64,000 nucleotides of DNA from Rhizomicrobium sp. (GTDB lineage: Bacteria; Pseudomonadota; Alphaproteobacteria; Micropepsales; Micropepsaceae). Below the pieces are notes generated by a model that was not told the origin of the DNA, ran no database searches, and saw nothing but the letters and a program-made list of their open reading frames with translations. The stretch's first letter is position 1. Every line of letters begins with the position of its first letter. Position numbers and translations under genes: made by a program. Location: the NCBI GenBank assembly GCA_037200985.1, contig JBBCGJ010000001.1:3820756-3884755 (forward strand), written 5' to 3'. Positions 20,047 to 27,200 of the stretch are shown here, in pieces.

Positions 20047-21207
20047 ATGGCAGATGATGCACGTGCGAGAATGAGCCCCGCGACGGTCGCGGCCCAGGCG
20101 CTCGGCTGGATCGACGAGAAGACGCGCGCGGTGGCGCCGCCGCTGTATCCCTCCTCGACCTTCCTCCGCGATGCGGACAACCAATACCGCTCCGGCCGCG
20201 CCTATGCCCGTGCCGACAACCCCACCTACGACCAGGCGGAGGCCGTGCTGGCGAGCCTGGAGAATGGCGCGGCCGCGGCGCTGTTCGCCTCCGGCATGGC
20301 CGCGGCAACGGCGGTGTTTCTCTCTCTCAAGCCCGGCGACCATGTCGTGGCGCCCAAGCTGATGTACTGGCTGCTGCGAAGCTGGCTGCTCGGCTTTGCG
20401 ACCGATTGGGGCCTGCGCGTCGATCTCGTCGACATGACCGATCTCGCCGCCGTGAAGGCTGCGATGCGGCCCGGCACCACCAAGCTGGTTTGGGCCGAGA
20501 CGCCGGCCAACCCCACCTGGGACATCACCGATCTCTCGGCTGTGGCCGCGATCGCGCACGCGGCAGGCGCGCGGCTCGCGGTGGATTCGACGGTGGCGAC
20601 GCCGGTGTTCACGCGGCCGCTCGATCTTGGCGCCGATATCGTGATGCATTCGGCGACGAAATATCTGAACGGTCATTCGGACCTGATCGGCGGCGCGCTG
20701 GTCACGCGTGACGAAGACGAGGTGTGGGCGCGGATCAAGACGCTACGCAGCCAGCTCGGCGGCGTGCCGGGAACCTTCGAGGCGTGGCTTCTGCTGCGCG
20801 GCATGCGCACGCTGTTCCCGCGCGTGCGCGCCGCCGCCGCGAGCGCCTTTGCCATTGCCGAGCATTTCCGCGGGCATCCGCTGGTGCTGGACGTGCTCTA
20901 TCCCGGGCTGACGAACTTCCCGGGCCATGACATTGCGGCGCGGCAGATGACGGGCGGCTTCGGCGGCATGCTGTCCATCCGGGTGAAGGGGGGCGAGGCC
21001 GCGGCCATCGCTACGGCCGCGAATATAACGCTCTGGAAGCGCGCGACCTCCATCGGCGGGGTCGAAAGCCTGATCGAGCAGCGGGCCAGCGTCGAGGGCC
21101 CGGGCACGCCCTGTCCGCCCGACCTGTTGCGGCTCTCTGCCGGGATCGAAGAGACGTCCGACCTGATCGGCGATCTCGAAGAGGCGCTCGGCGCCGCGCA
21201 TCGCTAG
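20047..21207 (+). CDS. Cys/Met-metabolism PLP-dependent lyase (cystathionine beta-lyase-like)
   Basis: Fold-type I PLP enzyme of the trans-sulfuration family, 386 residues. Landmarks: APPLYPSSTFLRD, ARADNPTYDQAEAVLASLE, ALFASGMAAATAVFLSL, ETPANPTWDITDL, the aspartate in AVDSTVATPVFTRPLDLGADIV, the PLP lysine in MHSATKYLNGHSD, and a C-terminal RLSAGIEETSDLIGDLEEAL. It could be a cystathionine beta- or gamma-lyase, gamma-synthase or methionine gamma-lyase; sequence alone does not choose. Separated from phoD by only 24 bases, so it may be co-transcribed. Confidence 0.88.
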   Translation: MADDARARMSPATVAAQALGWIDEKTRAVAPPLYPSSTFLRDADNQYRSGRAYARADNPTYDQAEAVLASLENGAAAALFASGMAAATAVFLSLKPGDHVVAPKLMYWLLRSWLLGFATDWGLRVDLVDMTDLAAVKAAMRPGTTKLVWAETPANPTWDITDLSAVAAIAHAAGARLAVDSTVATPVFTRPLDLGADIVMHSATKYLNGHSDLIGGALVTRDEDEVWARIKTLRSQLGGVPGTFEAWLLLRGMRTLFPRVRAAAASAFAIAEHFRGHPLVLDVLYPGLTNFPGHDIAARQMTGGFGGMLSIRVKGGEAAAIATAANITLWKRATSIGGVESLIEQRASVEGPGTPCPPDLLRLSAGIEETSDLIGDLEEALGAAHR

Positions 21208-21267
21208 CGCTTCGGAACGGGCACGGCGGCGGAACGTTCCGTTCCTGGAGCCCCGGAGTTCACGACC

Positions 21268-21611
21268 TTGTTCCGCGCCGCCATCGTCTTCGCCGCGTGG
21301 CTGACCCTCGTCGGATTTGCGGCCGCCCATCCGGTGCCTTTGGCCGCCCAGGCGGCCGCGACCGGAATGCCGACACCGATCGGTCGTCTGAGCCATGACG
21401 TCAGTCCGGCCGGCTTCGTCTACACCGAAGCGCCGGGCGCGCCCGGCGTCCCGCCCGAGCTGCAAGGGCGCAAGCGGCACCGGCCGCACCCGGCAAACAG
21501 GGGGATGCCGCGCAGAAGCAGGACGGCGTTGTCCCTCTGACGCCGGAAGGGCTTGGGACAAGTCGGCGCCGGGCTTTCCGAAGCCGGCCGGATTGTGCAT
21601 TTTCCGGATTG
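21268..21611 (+). pseudogene. Small secreted protein, possibly frameshifted
   Basis: A frame opening at TTG 21268 encodes a clear signal peptide (FRAAIVFAAWLTLVGFAAAHP) and 25-30 further residues. The frame then turns into an Arg/His-rich tail ending at 21540, which looks like out-of-frame reading. In the -1 frame the same DNA reads RAQAAPAAPGKQGDAAQKQDGVVPLTPEGLG, and the original frame resumes after the stop as QVGAGLSEAGRIVHFPD to 21611. This is what two small indels would leave. No family recognised; it could also be a real 90-residue protein ending at 21540. Confidence 0.35.
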
Positions 21612-21630
21612 AGGCATAACGGGCGCTGCC

Positions 21631-22272
21631 ATGACCGCGCGGCTGGAAGTTATCGTAGGGCCGATGTTTTCGGGCAAGACCGAGCTTCTGATCGCGCGGC
21701 TGCATCGCGCGCTCTATGCCCGCAAGCGCCTGCGCATCGTCAAGCCCGCGCATGACACGCGCACGCAAGGCTTCATCGCGGCGCGCGCCGTCAATCCCGA
21801 CGGCACGACCGAAGTCACCGATAAGCTCGCCGCCATCCTGGTGCGGAACGAGGAGGATTTCTGGCGCGTTGCCGGGCCGGAAGACTACGACGTGCTCGCC
21901 GTCGACGAGGCGCAGTTCTTCCCGCTGGACGAGCCGATGCGCGACAGCCTGGGCTGGTTCGGCCGCGCCATCCGCGAATTGCTGCGCTGCCGCCGCCACA
22001 CGCCGCTGCGTATCATCGTGGCGGGACTCGATATGGACTTTGCGGAAAATCCGTTTGGGCCGATCCCCGGCCTTCTCGCCCTGGCGGACAGCGTCGACAA
22101 GCTCACCGGCGTCTGCATGATTTGCGGCTCCGACGCCGGCCATATCAGCCACCGTATCGTGCCGGGCGAAGCGCAGCTTGCGGTCGGCGATGCCGGCGAA
22201 TACCAGGTCCGCTGCCGCGTCTGCTACGAACCGCCCGGTCCGCGCGCCACGGTCAGAAGCGCCGCGGAATAG
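21631..22272 (+). CDS. tdk: Thymidine kinase
   Basis: Type II (TK1-like) thymidine kinase, 213 residues, phosphorylating thymidine to dTMP in the salvage pathway. It shows the P-loop GPMFSGKTELL at residues 10-20, DEAQFFPLDE (Walker B/catalytic Glu), the lasso-forming AGLDMDFAENPFGPIPGLLALAD, and the zinc-binding pairs CMICG and CRVCYE. Length and order match the family. Followed convergently by the cold-shock cassette 1. Confidence 0.95.
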   Translation: MTARLEVIVGPMFSGKTELLIARLHRALYARKRLRIVKPAHDTRTQGFIAARAVNPDGTTEVTDKLAAILVRNEEDFWRVAGPEDYDVLAVDEAQFFPLDEPMRDSLGWFGRAIRELLRCRRHTPLRIIVAGLDMDFAENPFGPIPGLLALADSVDKLTGVCMICGSDAGHISHRIVPGEAQLAVGDAGEYQVRCRVCYEPPGPRATVRSAAE

Positions 22273-22284
22273 CGCCCGGCGGCT

Positions 22285-22542
22285 TCAAACGGCTTTGACG
22301 GTCTTGGCTTTGCGCGTCTTGGGCGCGGGCGGCGGGGCGTTGGCGGCCTCGATCCGGTCGGCCTCTTCCTTGGCGAGACGCAGCGCGCGCAGCTTCTCGG
22401 TCTTGGTGTCGAGTGCCTTGCGTTCGGCGTCGACCATCTGCTTGACGAGGGTGGTGCGCGCCTCGGCCAGTTCGAAATGGTTCTGCGCCCGGCGCCGGGC
22501 GCCGTCGCGCTCCGCAGGCTTGGGCTCGGTGGTCTTCTGCAT
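22285..22542 (-). CDS. Small charged protein downstream of csp, copy 1
   Basis: 85-residue Lys/Arg/Glu-rich protein of unknown function, predicted helical/coiled-coil over residues 20-65. The core TEKLRALRLAKEEADR...AANAPPP with a basic Lys-rich tail is shared with the 89-residue protein at 24093-24362, which likewise follows a csp gene. Start at ATG 22542 chosen for its GGAG Shine-Dalgarno; an upstream ATG at 22617 lies in the spacer. It is 78 bases downstream of csp copy 1 and presumably on the same mRNA. Confidence 0.7.
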   Translation of the reverse strand: MQKTTEPKPAERDGARRRAQNHFELAEARTTLVKQMVDAERKALDTKTEKLRALRLAKEEADRIEAANAPPPAPKTRKAKTVKAV

Positions 22543-22620
22543 GAGGTCTCCGTTTTCCCAAAAAAGAGCGGCCGGCGGCGGAAGTTCCGCCACCGGCCGC
22601 TTCGAAGCGTTAGCCACGCA

Positions 22621-22824
22621 TCAGACGGCCTTGAGATTGGCCGCCTTGGAGCCGCGCGCATCCGGCTGGATGTCGAACGACACCTTCTGGCCTTCGGCGA
22701 GCGAGCGCATGCCCGCCGCCTCGACGGCGCTGGCGTGGACGAACACGTCCTTGCCGCCGCCTTCCGGCGCGATGAATCCGAAGCCCTTGGAGGTATTGAA
22801 GAACTTCACGGTACCGATAGTCAT
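22621..22824 (-). CDS. Cold-shock protein (CspA family), copy 1
   Basis: 67-residue cold-shock-domain RNA/ssDNA chaperone: [20 protein letters not shown] (RNP1-type), [14 protein letters not shown] (RNP2), and the [19 protein letters not shown] end. ATG at 22824 matches the family start; the frame is open further up but would add non-conserved residues. It has a long 5' leader of about 160 nt running back to a promoter at 22996-23024 that is nearly the same as that of copy 2 (24426-24629). The two proteins are about four-fifths identical. Confidence 0.95.
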   Translation of the reverse strand: MTIGTVKFFNTSKGFGFIAPEGGGKDVFVHASAVEAAGMRSLAEGQKVSFDIQPDARGSKAANLKAV

Positions 22825-22955
22825 TGCAGTATTTCCCGACAACAGAGTTTCCGCCCCCACACATGCGAAGGCGGCGCGGAAAGAACGAAGGCATCAGCTT
22901 GTCAGAAGTTTTCCGGTTGGTTCGGCGCGCGTATCACGGCGGGTCGTATCGACGG

Positions 22956-22991
22956 GAGCGCTTCGTCTGACGGGACGTAAGAACCACGTGG
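22956..22991 (-). promoter_or_regulatory. Conserved cold-shock leader element, copy 1
   Basis: A 36-nt stretch at the presumed 5' end of the csp copy 1 transcript (minus strand begins CCACGTGGTTCTTACGTC). It matches 35 of 36 bases with 24762-24797, the same position relative to csp copy 2. It lies just downstream of the -10 box and about 130 nt before the start codon. Conservation here, while the remaining leader has diverged, suggests a function such as a cold-box-like or RNA-thermoswitch element. Confidence 0.65.
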
Positions 22992-22995
22992 CCAT

Positions 22996-23024
22996 GGTAT
23001 ACTCGCTTGCGGGGTCATTTACAA
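22996..23024 (-). promoter_or_regulatory. Promoter of csp copy 1
   Basis: On the minus strand: TTGTAA (-35), 17-base spacer, TATACC (-10). The same layout, TTGTAT-N17-TATACA, precedes csp copy 2 at the same distance from the conserved leader element, which supports both calls. Confidence 0.65.
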
Positions 23025-23322
23025 TCCACGCCGCAGAGGCGGCCTTTTGCACCGCGAAGCGCCATCGCGGCGCCTCCTGCGACCGCGCCTTGCTTGTAAT
23101 GGCGGCCGGGCAGGCCCATATGAGTATGAGCGGCAAATCTTTGCCTCCCCGAAAGCCTGTTCGATTTCCGGCGTGCACCGGTCGCCTCGCGCCTGGCGTG
23201 CCACGCGAGTGGCCCCGTTTGCGCGGGATTGCGTGTGCCGCGCCGGAGACCGCGGCGGCGGATTGCCGGAGCTCAACGCTTCGGCGTCTCGCCGCCGCTG
23301 GCGCCAACCGAAGGACGGAACG
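23025..23322. other. Intergenic region between divergent csp copy 1 and small-protein operon
   Basis: About 300 bases with no convincing gene. It should contain the promoter of the three-gene plus-strand set starting at 23323, but I see no clear -35/-10 pair. Confidence 0.4.
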
Positions 23323-23655
23323 ATGTCCACGCGCATGCTGAGCCGGACGGTGACCTTCCGCCGTCCTTTCGTTCTGGACGGTTTCGAGCGCGTCGAGCCC
23401 GCCGGCACCTACACCGTCGACACCGAAGAGGAGTCGATCGACGAAGTCTCCTTCGCCGTGTGGAAGCGCTGCGCGACGGTGATGCACATCACCCATGACG
23501 GCGCGACCGAATATGTGCGCATCGATCCGGAGGATCTGCGCAAGGCCCTGGCGCGCGACGAAGGTGCGGAAGAGCCGGACGGCGCCGCCCAGGCCCATCT
23601 GGACGCCGGGCGCCGTCACAACACGGCCCGCCTGGCGCGGCGCAAGAAATACTGA
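23323..23655 (+). CDS. Hypothetical protein (110 residues)
   Basis: Soluble 110-residue protein of unknown function. The first part (TVTFRRPFVLDGFERVEPAGTYTVDTEEESIDEVSFAVWKRCATVMHI) reads like a small beta-rich domain; the tail is charged and ends in RLARRKKY. Start at 23323 has a GAAGGA Shine-Dalgarno; the open frame further upstream gives an Arg-rich, non-natural leader. First of three closely spaced small genes between the two cold-shock cassettes, so a stress-related role is a guess from context only. Confidence 0.7.
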   Translation: MSTRMLSRTVTFRRPFVLDGFERVEPAGTYTVDTEEESIDEVSFAVWKRCATVMHITHDGATEYVRIDPEDLRKALARDEGAEEPDGAAQAHLDAGRRHNTARLARRKKY

Positions 23656-23671
23656 GCGAAAGACGATCCGC

Positions 23672-23902
23672 ATGAGCAACGACTTCGAATTGAGCCGCAT
23701 ATATGCCGAGGGCTGGAACGCGGCGTGGAAATTGTCGCCGGCGCAGGCCGCGGTGCTGGAGCGGCGCGGCATGGCGGCGCTCAATCCTTACGCCGAGGGC
23801 CGCGAACGCGACCGCTGGGCCGAGGGCTTCGGCCGCGCACTGGGCACGCCGCCGAACGCGACGGCACGCGGCGCTGCGGGACGCTGGGGCCTGCGCCGGT
23901 GA
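23672..23902 (+). CDS. RMF/CrpP-like small protein
   Basis: 76-residue protein. Its layout (IYAEGWNAAW... then LNPYAEGRERDRWAEGFGRALG) resembles ribosome modulation factor and the related CrpP proteins, where a Gly-rich helix is followed by (C/N)PY...R..W..G(W/F)..A. RMF dimerises ribosomes in stationary phase; whether this protein does so is inference. It lies 16 bases after the previous gene and overlaps the next start (GTGA). Its position between two csp cassettes fits a stress/translation theme. Confidence 0.55.
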   Translation: MSNDFELSRIYAEGWNAAWKLSPAQAAVLERRGMAALNPYAEGRERDRWAEGFGRALGTPPNATARGAAGRWGLRR

Positions 23903-24096
23903 ACGTCGTGCACAGAATTCGCTATCGCCGGCCCGAGACGCCGTGGAGCCTGTCGCAGATGACGACGCAGAACGCGGTCGATGCCGCGATCCAGATCAAG
24001 CGTCTTCTGGCGCTGGGCTATGCGGTGGCGGACGTCACGCCGCCGCTGGCCGAATCGCCGTCCGAGACGGCGGCGCCCGACGGGCCCCTGCTTTAG
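23899..24096 (+). CDS. Hypothetical protein (65 residues)
   Basis: 65-residue protein starting at a GTG that overlaps the preceding stop. Sequence includes a helical stretch (MTTQNAVDAAIQIKRLLALGYAVADVTPPLAE). No family recognised. Its end overlaps by 4 bases, tail to tail, with the small protein at 24093-24362. The overlap with the gene before it argues it is really translated. Confidence 0.5.
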   Translation: MNVVHRIRYRRPETPWSLSQMTTQNAVDAAIQIKRLLALGYAVADVTPPLAESPSETAAPDGPLL

Positions 24097-24362
24097 CCGA
24101 TCACCATCTTCTTGCGCGGCTTCCGCGCCTTGGGCGGCGGCGCGTTGGCGGCCGCGAGCGCCGCGGCTTCGCGGTCGGTCTCTTCCTTGGCGAGGCGCAG
24201 GGCGCGCAGCTTGGCGGTGTTCGCGTCGGTCGCCTTGCGGGCCTGGGAGAGTTCCTGCTGGATCACCGAACTCGCCTGGCGCGGCACGGCGAACTGGTCC
24301 ATCGCCTTGCGATGCGCGGCGGCGCGGGCCGGCGGACTTAAGGGATTGTGGTAGGCGGCCAT
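24093..24362 (-). CDS. Small charged protein downstream of csp, copy 2
   Basis: 89-residue helical, highly charged protein, paralogous to the one at 22285-22542: both carry TxKLRALRLAKEExDR followed by AANAPPP and a basic tail. Start has an AAAGGA Shine-Dalgarno. It is 63 bases downstream of csp copy 2. The repeated csp/charged-protein pairing suggests the two products work together, perhaps as RNA-binding partners (inference). Confidence 0.7.
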   Translation of the reverse strand: MAAYHNPLSPPARAAAHRKAMDQFAVPRQASSVIQQELSQARKATDANTAKLRALRLAKEETDREAAALAAANAPPPKARKPRKKMVIG

Positions 24363-24425
24363 GGACGGATCCTTTCGTTAGAAAGCGCCGGCGGCGGACC
24401 CGAAGGCCCGCCGCGCGCCGATCGT

Positions 24426-24629
24426 TCAGGCCGATTTGAGATTGACGGCCTTGCTGCCCTTGGGGTCGGGCTGGACGTCGAAGGAGAGCTTGTCGCCCTC
24501 GTTCAGCGAATGCATGCCGGCCGCCTCGAGCGCGGTGGCATGCACGAACACGTCCTTGCCGCCGCCATCCGGCGCGATGAATCCGAAACCTTTTGCGGAA
24601 TTGAAGAATTTCACGGTACCGATCGTCAT
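24426..24629 (-). CDS. Cold-shock protein (CspA family), copy 2
   Basis: 67-residue cold-shock-domain protein: [34 protein letters not shown] and KLSFDVQPDPKGSKAVNLK. ATG at 24629 preceded by AGGAAAA. The 5' leader is about 165 nt, like that of csp copy 1, with the same promoter and 36-nt element. A long leader is a hallmark of cold-inducible cspA mRNAs (established for E. coli cspA). Confidence 0.95.
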   Translation of the reverse strand: MTIGTVKFFNSAKGFGFIAPDGGGKDVFVHATALEAAGMHSLNEGDKLSFDVQPDPKGSKAVNLKSA

Positions 24630-24761
24630 TGTCGTTTTCCTGGTATGTACGATTTTCCGCGCGCGCGACATGCGCGTTCGGACGGGGGTCGCGAAGCATC
24701 AGTTTTGTGGGGGAAGGGTTCCGTGTCGTCCGGCGCGCCTTTGGCGGGTCGATATCAACAA

Positions 24762-24797
24762 GAGCGCTTCGTCTGACGAGACGTAAGAACCACGTGG
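24762..24797 (-). promoter_or_regulatory. Conserved cold-shock leader element, copy 2
   Basis: Counterpart of 22956-22991, differing at one base. Located immediately after the -10 box of the csp copy 2 promoter, at the start of the predicted leader RNA. Confidence 0.65.
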
Positions 24798-24801
24798 CGT
24801 C

Positions 24802-24830
24802 TGTATAGGCTCTTTGCCGCCAACATACAA
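24802..24830 (-). promoter_or_regulatory. Promoter of csp copy 2
   Basis: Minus-strand TTGTAT, 17-base spacer, TATACA, in the same position relative to the leader element as the promoter of copy 1. Confidence 0.65.
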
Positions 24831-24902
24831 TGCGCCCGCAAATCGCCGCTTCGGGACGGATAATCGTCCGTACACGAACGGTATGCGGCAGGAGAAAACG
24901 CG

Positions 24903-25280
24903 ATGACGGTGACCATCTACCACAATCCCGCCTGCTCGAATTCGCGCGGCTGCCTCGCGATCCTGAAGGAGGTCGCGGCGCGGGACGGTTTCGAACTGCG
25001 CGTGGTGGAATACCTGAAGACGCCCTTGCCGCGCGCCGCGCTCGAACGCCTGGCCGCGGCGCTGGCGGCGGATGCGGGCCCCGCCTGGCCCGGCCTGGCC
25101 GCCGGCATGATGCGCGAGAAGGAAGCGGTCTTCGCCGAACTCGGGCTGGCCGGCGCGGGCGACGCGGCGCTGTTCGCCGCGCTGGCCGTGCACCCGATCC
25201 TCCTGAACCGCCCGATCGTGGAGACGCCGAAGGGCGCCCGCCTGTGCCGCCCGCCAGAGCGTGTGCGGGGCCTGCTCTGA
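24903..25280 (+). CDS. ArsC-family (arsenate reductase-like) protein
   Basis: Thioredoxin-fold ArsC/Spx family protein, 125 residues. It has TIYHNPACSNSRG with the catalytic Cys11, VVEYLKTPLPRAALERL, and the substrate arginines in HPILLNRPIVETPKGARLCRPPE. This is the glutaredoxin-dependent ArsC layout, so arsenate reduction is likely, but isolated ArsC-like proteins also have other roles. No arsB/arsR neighbours are present. Confidence 0.85.
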   Translation: MTVTIYHNPACSNSRGCLAILKEVAARDGFELRVVEYLKTPLPRAALERLAAALAADAGPAWPGLAAGMMREKEAVFAELGLAGAGDAALFAALAVHPILLNRPIVETPKGARLCRPPERVRGLL

Positions 25281-25514
25281 GGCGGGGCTTTCGAAGCGAA
25301 AACGCGGTTCGATTCGGCGGTTCGGGTCGCAGGCGCTTGATCCGGCGGGGAAAAGGGCCTGGACAATGCCGCGGCACGGCGTAGGCGAAGCGATCGCGTC
25401 CTCCTGTTCGAAAGGTTCCGAAAGACGTAGCGCCGGCCGGCCTTCTTTCAAGACGTCCCCGCGCGGCCGCGCAGGTTGCGCTAGACTGGCGGCGGAGATT
25501 TCGAGGACCGTTCC

Positions 25515-25829
25515 ATGTGCCGCAACATCAAGACGCTGCACAAGTGAGGGCCACTATGAAAAGGTCCAGTGGACCTTTTCGGCCCGAACGCCCCGCCGGC
25601 GACGGAGGCGGAGATCCGCGCCAGCGCGCTGCAATTCGTCCGCAAGCTGAGCGGCACGGCGCGCCCGGCCAGGCAGAACCAGGCCGCCTTCGACCGCGCG
25701 GTGGACGAGGTGACCCACGCCGCGCAGCACCTGCTGGCGTCGCTCGTCACCCACGCCCCACCGCGGGATCGCGCGGAGGAGGCGGCGAAGGCGAAGGCGC
25801 GAAATGCGAAGCGGTTTGCGGTGGGGTGA
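25515..25829 (+). pseudogene. DUF2277 gene interrupted by a 33-bp palindromic insert
   Basis: The family-typical start MCRNIKTL is at 25515, but after ten codons a TGA (25545) stops the frame. The rest (APPATEAEIRASALQFVRKLSG, DRAVDEVTHAAQHLLASLVTHAPPRDR, AKARNAKRF) continues in the same frame from about 25578 to the stop at 25829. Between them are about 33 bases holding two in-frame TGA codons and a perfect hairpin at 25557-25579. Removing them restores an uninterrupted DUF2277 protein. A shortened product from GTG 25569 (86 residues) is possible. Function of DUF2277 is unknown. Confidence 0.7.
25557..25579. repeat. Perfect 10-bp inverted repeat inside DUF2277 gene
   Basis: Arms GAAAAGGTCC and GGACCTTTTC around an AGT loop. 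It forms most of the DNA that separates the conserved start of the DUF2277 frame from its remainder. It could be a small mobile palindrome or the scar of one. Confidence 0.7.
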
Positions 25830-25937
25830 GCGACGCAACTTGGAAGATTTTGATCGCGAAGGGGCTTGCGGGCTTTTTCCAATGAGAACATAATAGGAAC
25901 ATTGGACGCTCGATGGGCGAACCCGCATGCTCATTCC

Positions 25938-26534
25938 ATGTCGAATCATCCCCTTGTCCCGAAGGAGATCACCGACCGCTATTACGTCCAGGAGTGGCGG
26001 CACGGCATCGCCATACTTTCGGCGGCGCACCCGCAAGAGTGGAACGATATTCTCGACGCTCTTCGGAATTTTCAGTTGCTCAAGAGTGACATTCTCAAGC
26101 CGGGCGGCAGCAAGTCGGACATCGCAGGCAAAATCGACGGCGCGCTCATTGCGCGTGAATGGCGTGAGAAGGCGTTTGACACAAAGATTATCGTGGATGG
26201 CGTCCCGCACCCGTCGCCCACACATTCCGTCGACTGCTACAAGAATCGGATTGCGCTCGAAGTCGAGTGGAACAACAAGGATCCGTTCTATGATCGCGAT
26301 CTCAACAATTTCCGGCTGTTGTTCGACCTGCGCGTCATCGATGTCGGCGTCATCGTGACCCGGGCGACGGAATTGCAGACCATTTTCAATGCGCTCGGCA
26401 AAGGGTCGAGTTACGGAAATTCGACGACGCACTTTTCCAAACTGCTGCCGCGCATCGAAGGCGGCGGCGGTGGCGGATGCCCCATCGTCGCCTTCGCGAT
26501 CAAAAAGGAATGCTATGTCGACGACAGCATCTGA
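25938..26534 (+). CDS. Type II restriction endonuclease, BglII-like family
   Basis: 198-residue protein matching the BglII/BstYI restriction endonuclease family by its hallmark ALEVEWNNKDPFYDRDLNNFRLL, followed by VIDVGVIVTRATELQ. The acidic pair Glu108/Glu110 and Asp/Lys nearby are likely catalytic. BglII and BstYI cut GATC-centred sites (known for the family); the target here is not readable. An alternative ATG at 25866 would add 24 residues. It overlaps the methyltransferase start by 20 bases. AT content is higher than in neighbouring genes, a sign of transfer. Confidence 0.8.
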   Translation: MSNHPLVPKEITDRYYVQEWRHGIAILSAAHPQEWNDILDALRNFQLLKSDILKPGGSKSDIAGKIDGALIAREWREKAFDTKIIVDGVPHPSPTHSVDCYKNRIALEVEWNNKDPFYDRDLNNFRLLFDLRVIDVGVIVTRATELQTIFNALGKGSSYGNSTTHFSKLLPRIEGGGGGGCPIVAFAIKKECYVDDSI

Positions 26535-27186
26535 CGATCTTCGCGCCTTTGTCGGCGATCAGCGTTTCGGGACGGTGCTGGCCGATCCGCCTTGGCGCTT
26601 CGCCAACCGTACGGGAAAGATGGCGCCCGAGCATAAGCGTCTCAGCCGCTACGAGACGATGACGGTCGAGGAGATTTGCGCATTGCCCGTGCCGCAGGTC
26701 GCGCGCGACCGCGCGCATCTTTATCTCTGGGTGCCGAACGCGCTGATGCCGGACGGACTGCGCGTATTGGAGGCGTGGGGGTTCACCTACAAGACCAATC
26801 TTATCTGGCACAAGGTGCGCAAGGACGGTGGACCGGACGGGCGTGGGGTCGGGTTCTATTTCCGCAACGTGACCGAGATGGTTCTGTTTGGCGTGCGCGG
26901 TAAGAACATCCGCACGCTCGCGCCGGGGCGACGGCAGGTGAATTTTCTGGCGACGCGCAAACAGGAACATTCCCGCAAACCGGACGAACAATACGCGATT
27001 ATCGAGGCGTGTTCCGAAGGGCCGTATTTGGAGATGTTTGCGCGCGGACGTCGCGAGGGTTGGACGTCTTGGGGGGCGCAAGCCGATGATGGCTATAAGC
27101 CAAGTTGGAATACTTATGTCCATAACTCGGCAGCTAAAAGAACGCGCGAGAAGAACGAACTGGTGAGGCTATTATCAGAAGCGTGA
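26515..27186 (+). CDS. MT-A70 family adenine-N6 DNA methyltransferase
   Basis: 223-residue methyltransferase with VLADPPW (residues 21-27, the catalytic DPPW of N6-adenine enzymes), LPVPQVARDRAHLYLWVPNALM, TEMVLFGVRGK and QEHSRKPDEQYAIIE, all typical of the MT-A70 group. Start at 26515 has AAAAAGGA just upstream, within the end of the endonuclease gene, so the two are co-translated. It is presumably the protective partner of the BglII-like nuclease. Pairing of an MT-A70 enzyme with a BglII-like nuclease implies adenine methylation in the target. Confidence 0.88.
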   Translation: MSTTASDDLRAFVGDQRFGTVLADPPWRFANRTGKMAPEHKRLSRYETMTVEEICALPVPQVARDRAHLYLWVPNALMPDGLRVLEAWGFTYKTNLIWHKVRKDGGPDGRGVGFYFRNVTEMVLFGVRGKNIRTLAPGRRQVNFLATRKQEHSRKPDEQYAIIEACSEGPYLEMFARGRREGWTSWGAQADDGYKPSWNTYVHNSAAKRTREKNELVRLLSEA

Positions 27187-27200
27187 TTTAAGGGGTTTAT

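Noticed and set aside
25281..25514. Possible tRNA or structured RNA because of GGTTCGATTC-like text near 25309
   Set aside because: No cloverleaf arms or acceptor stem can be paired around it.
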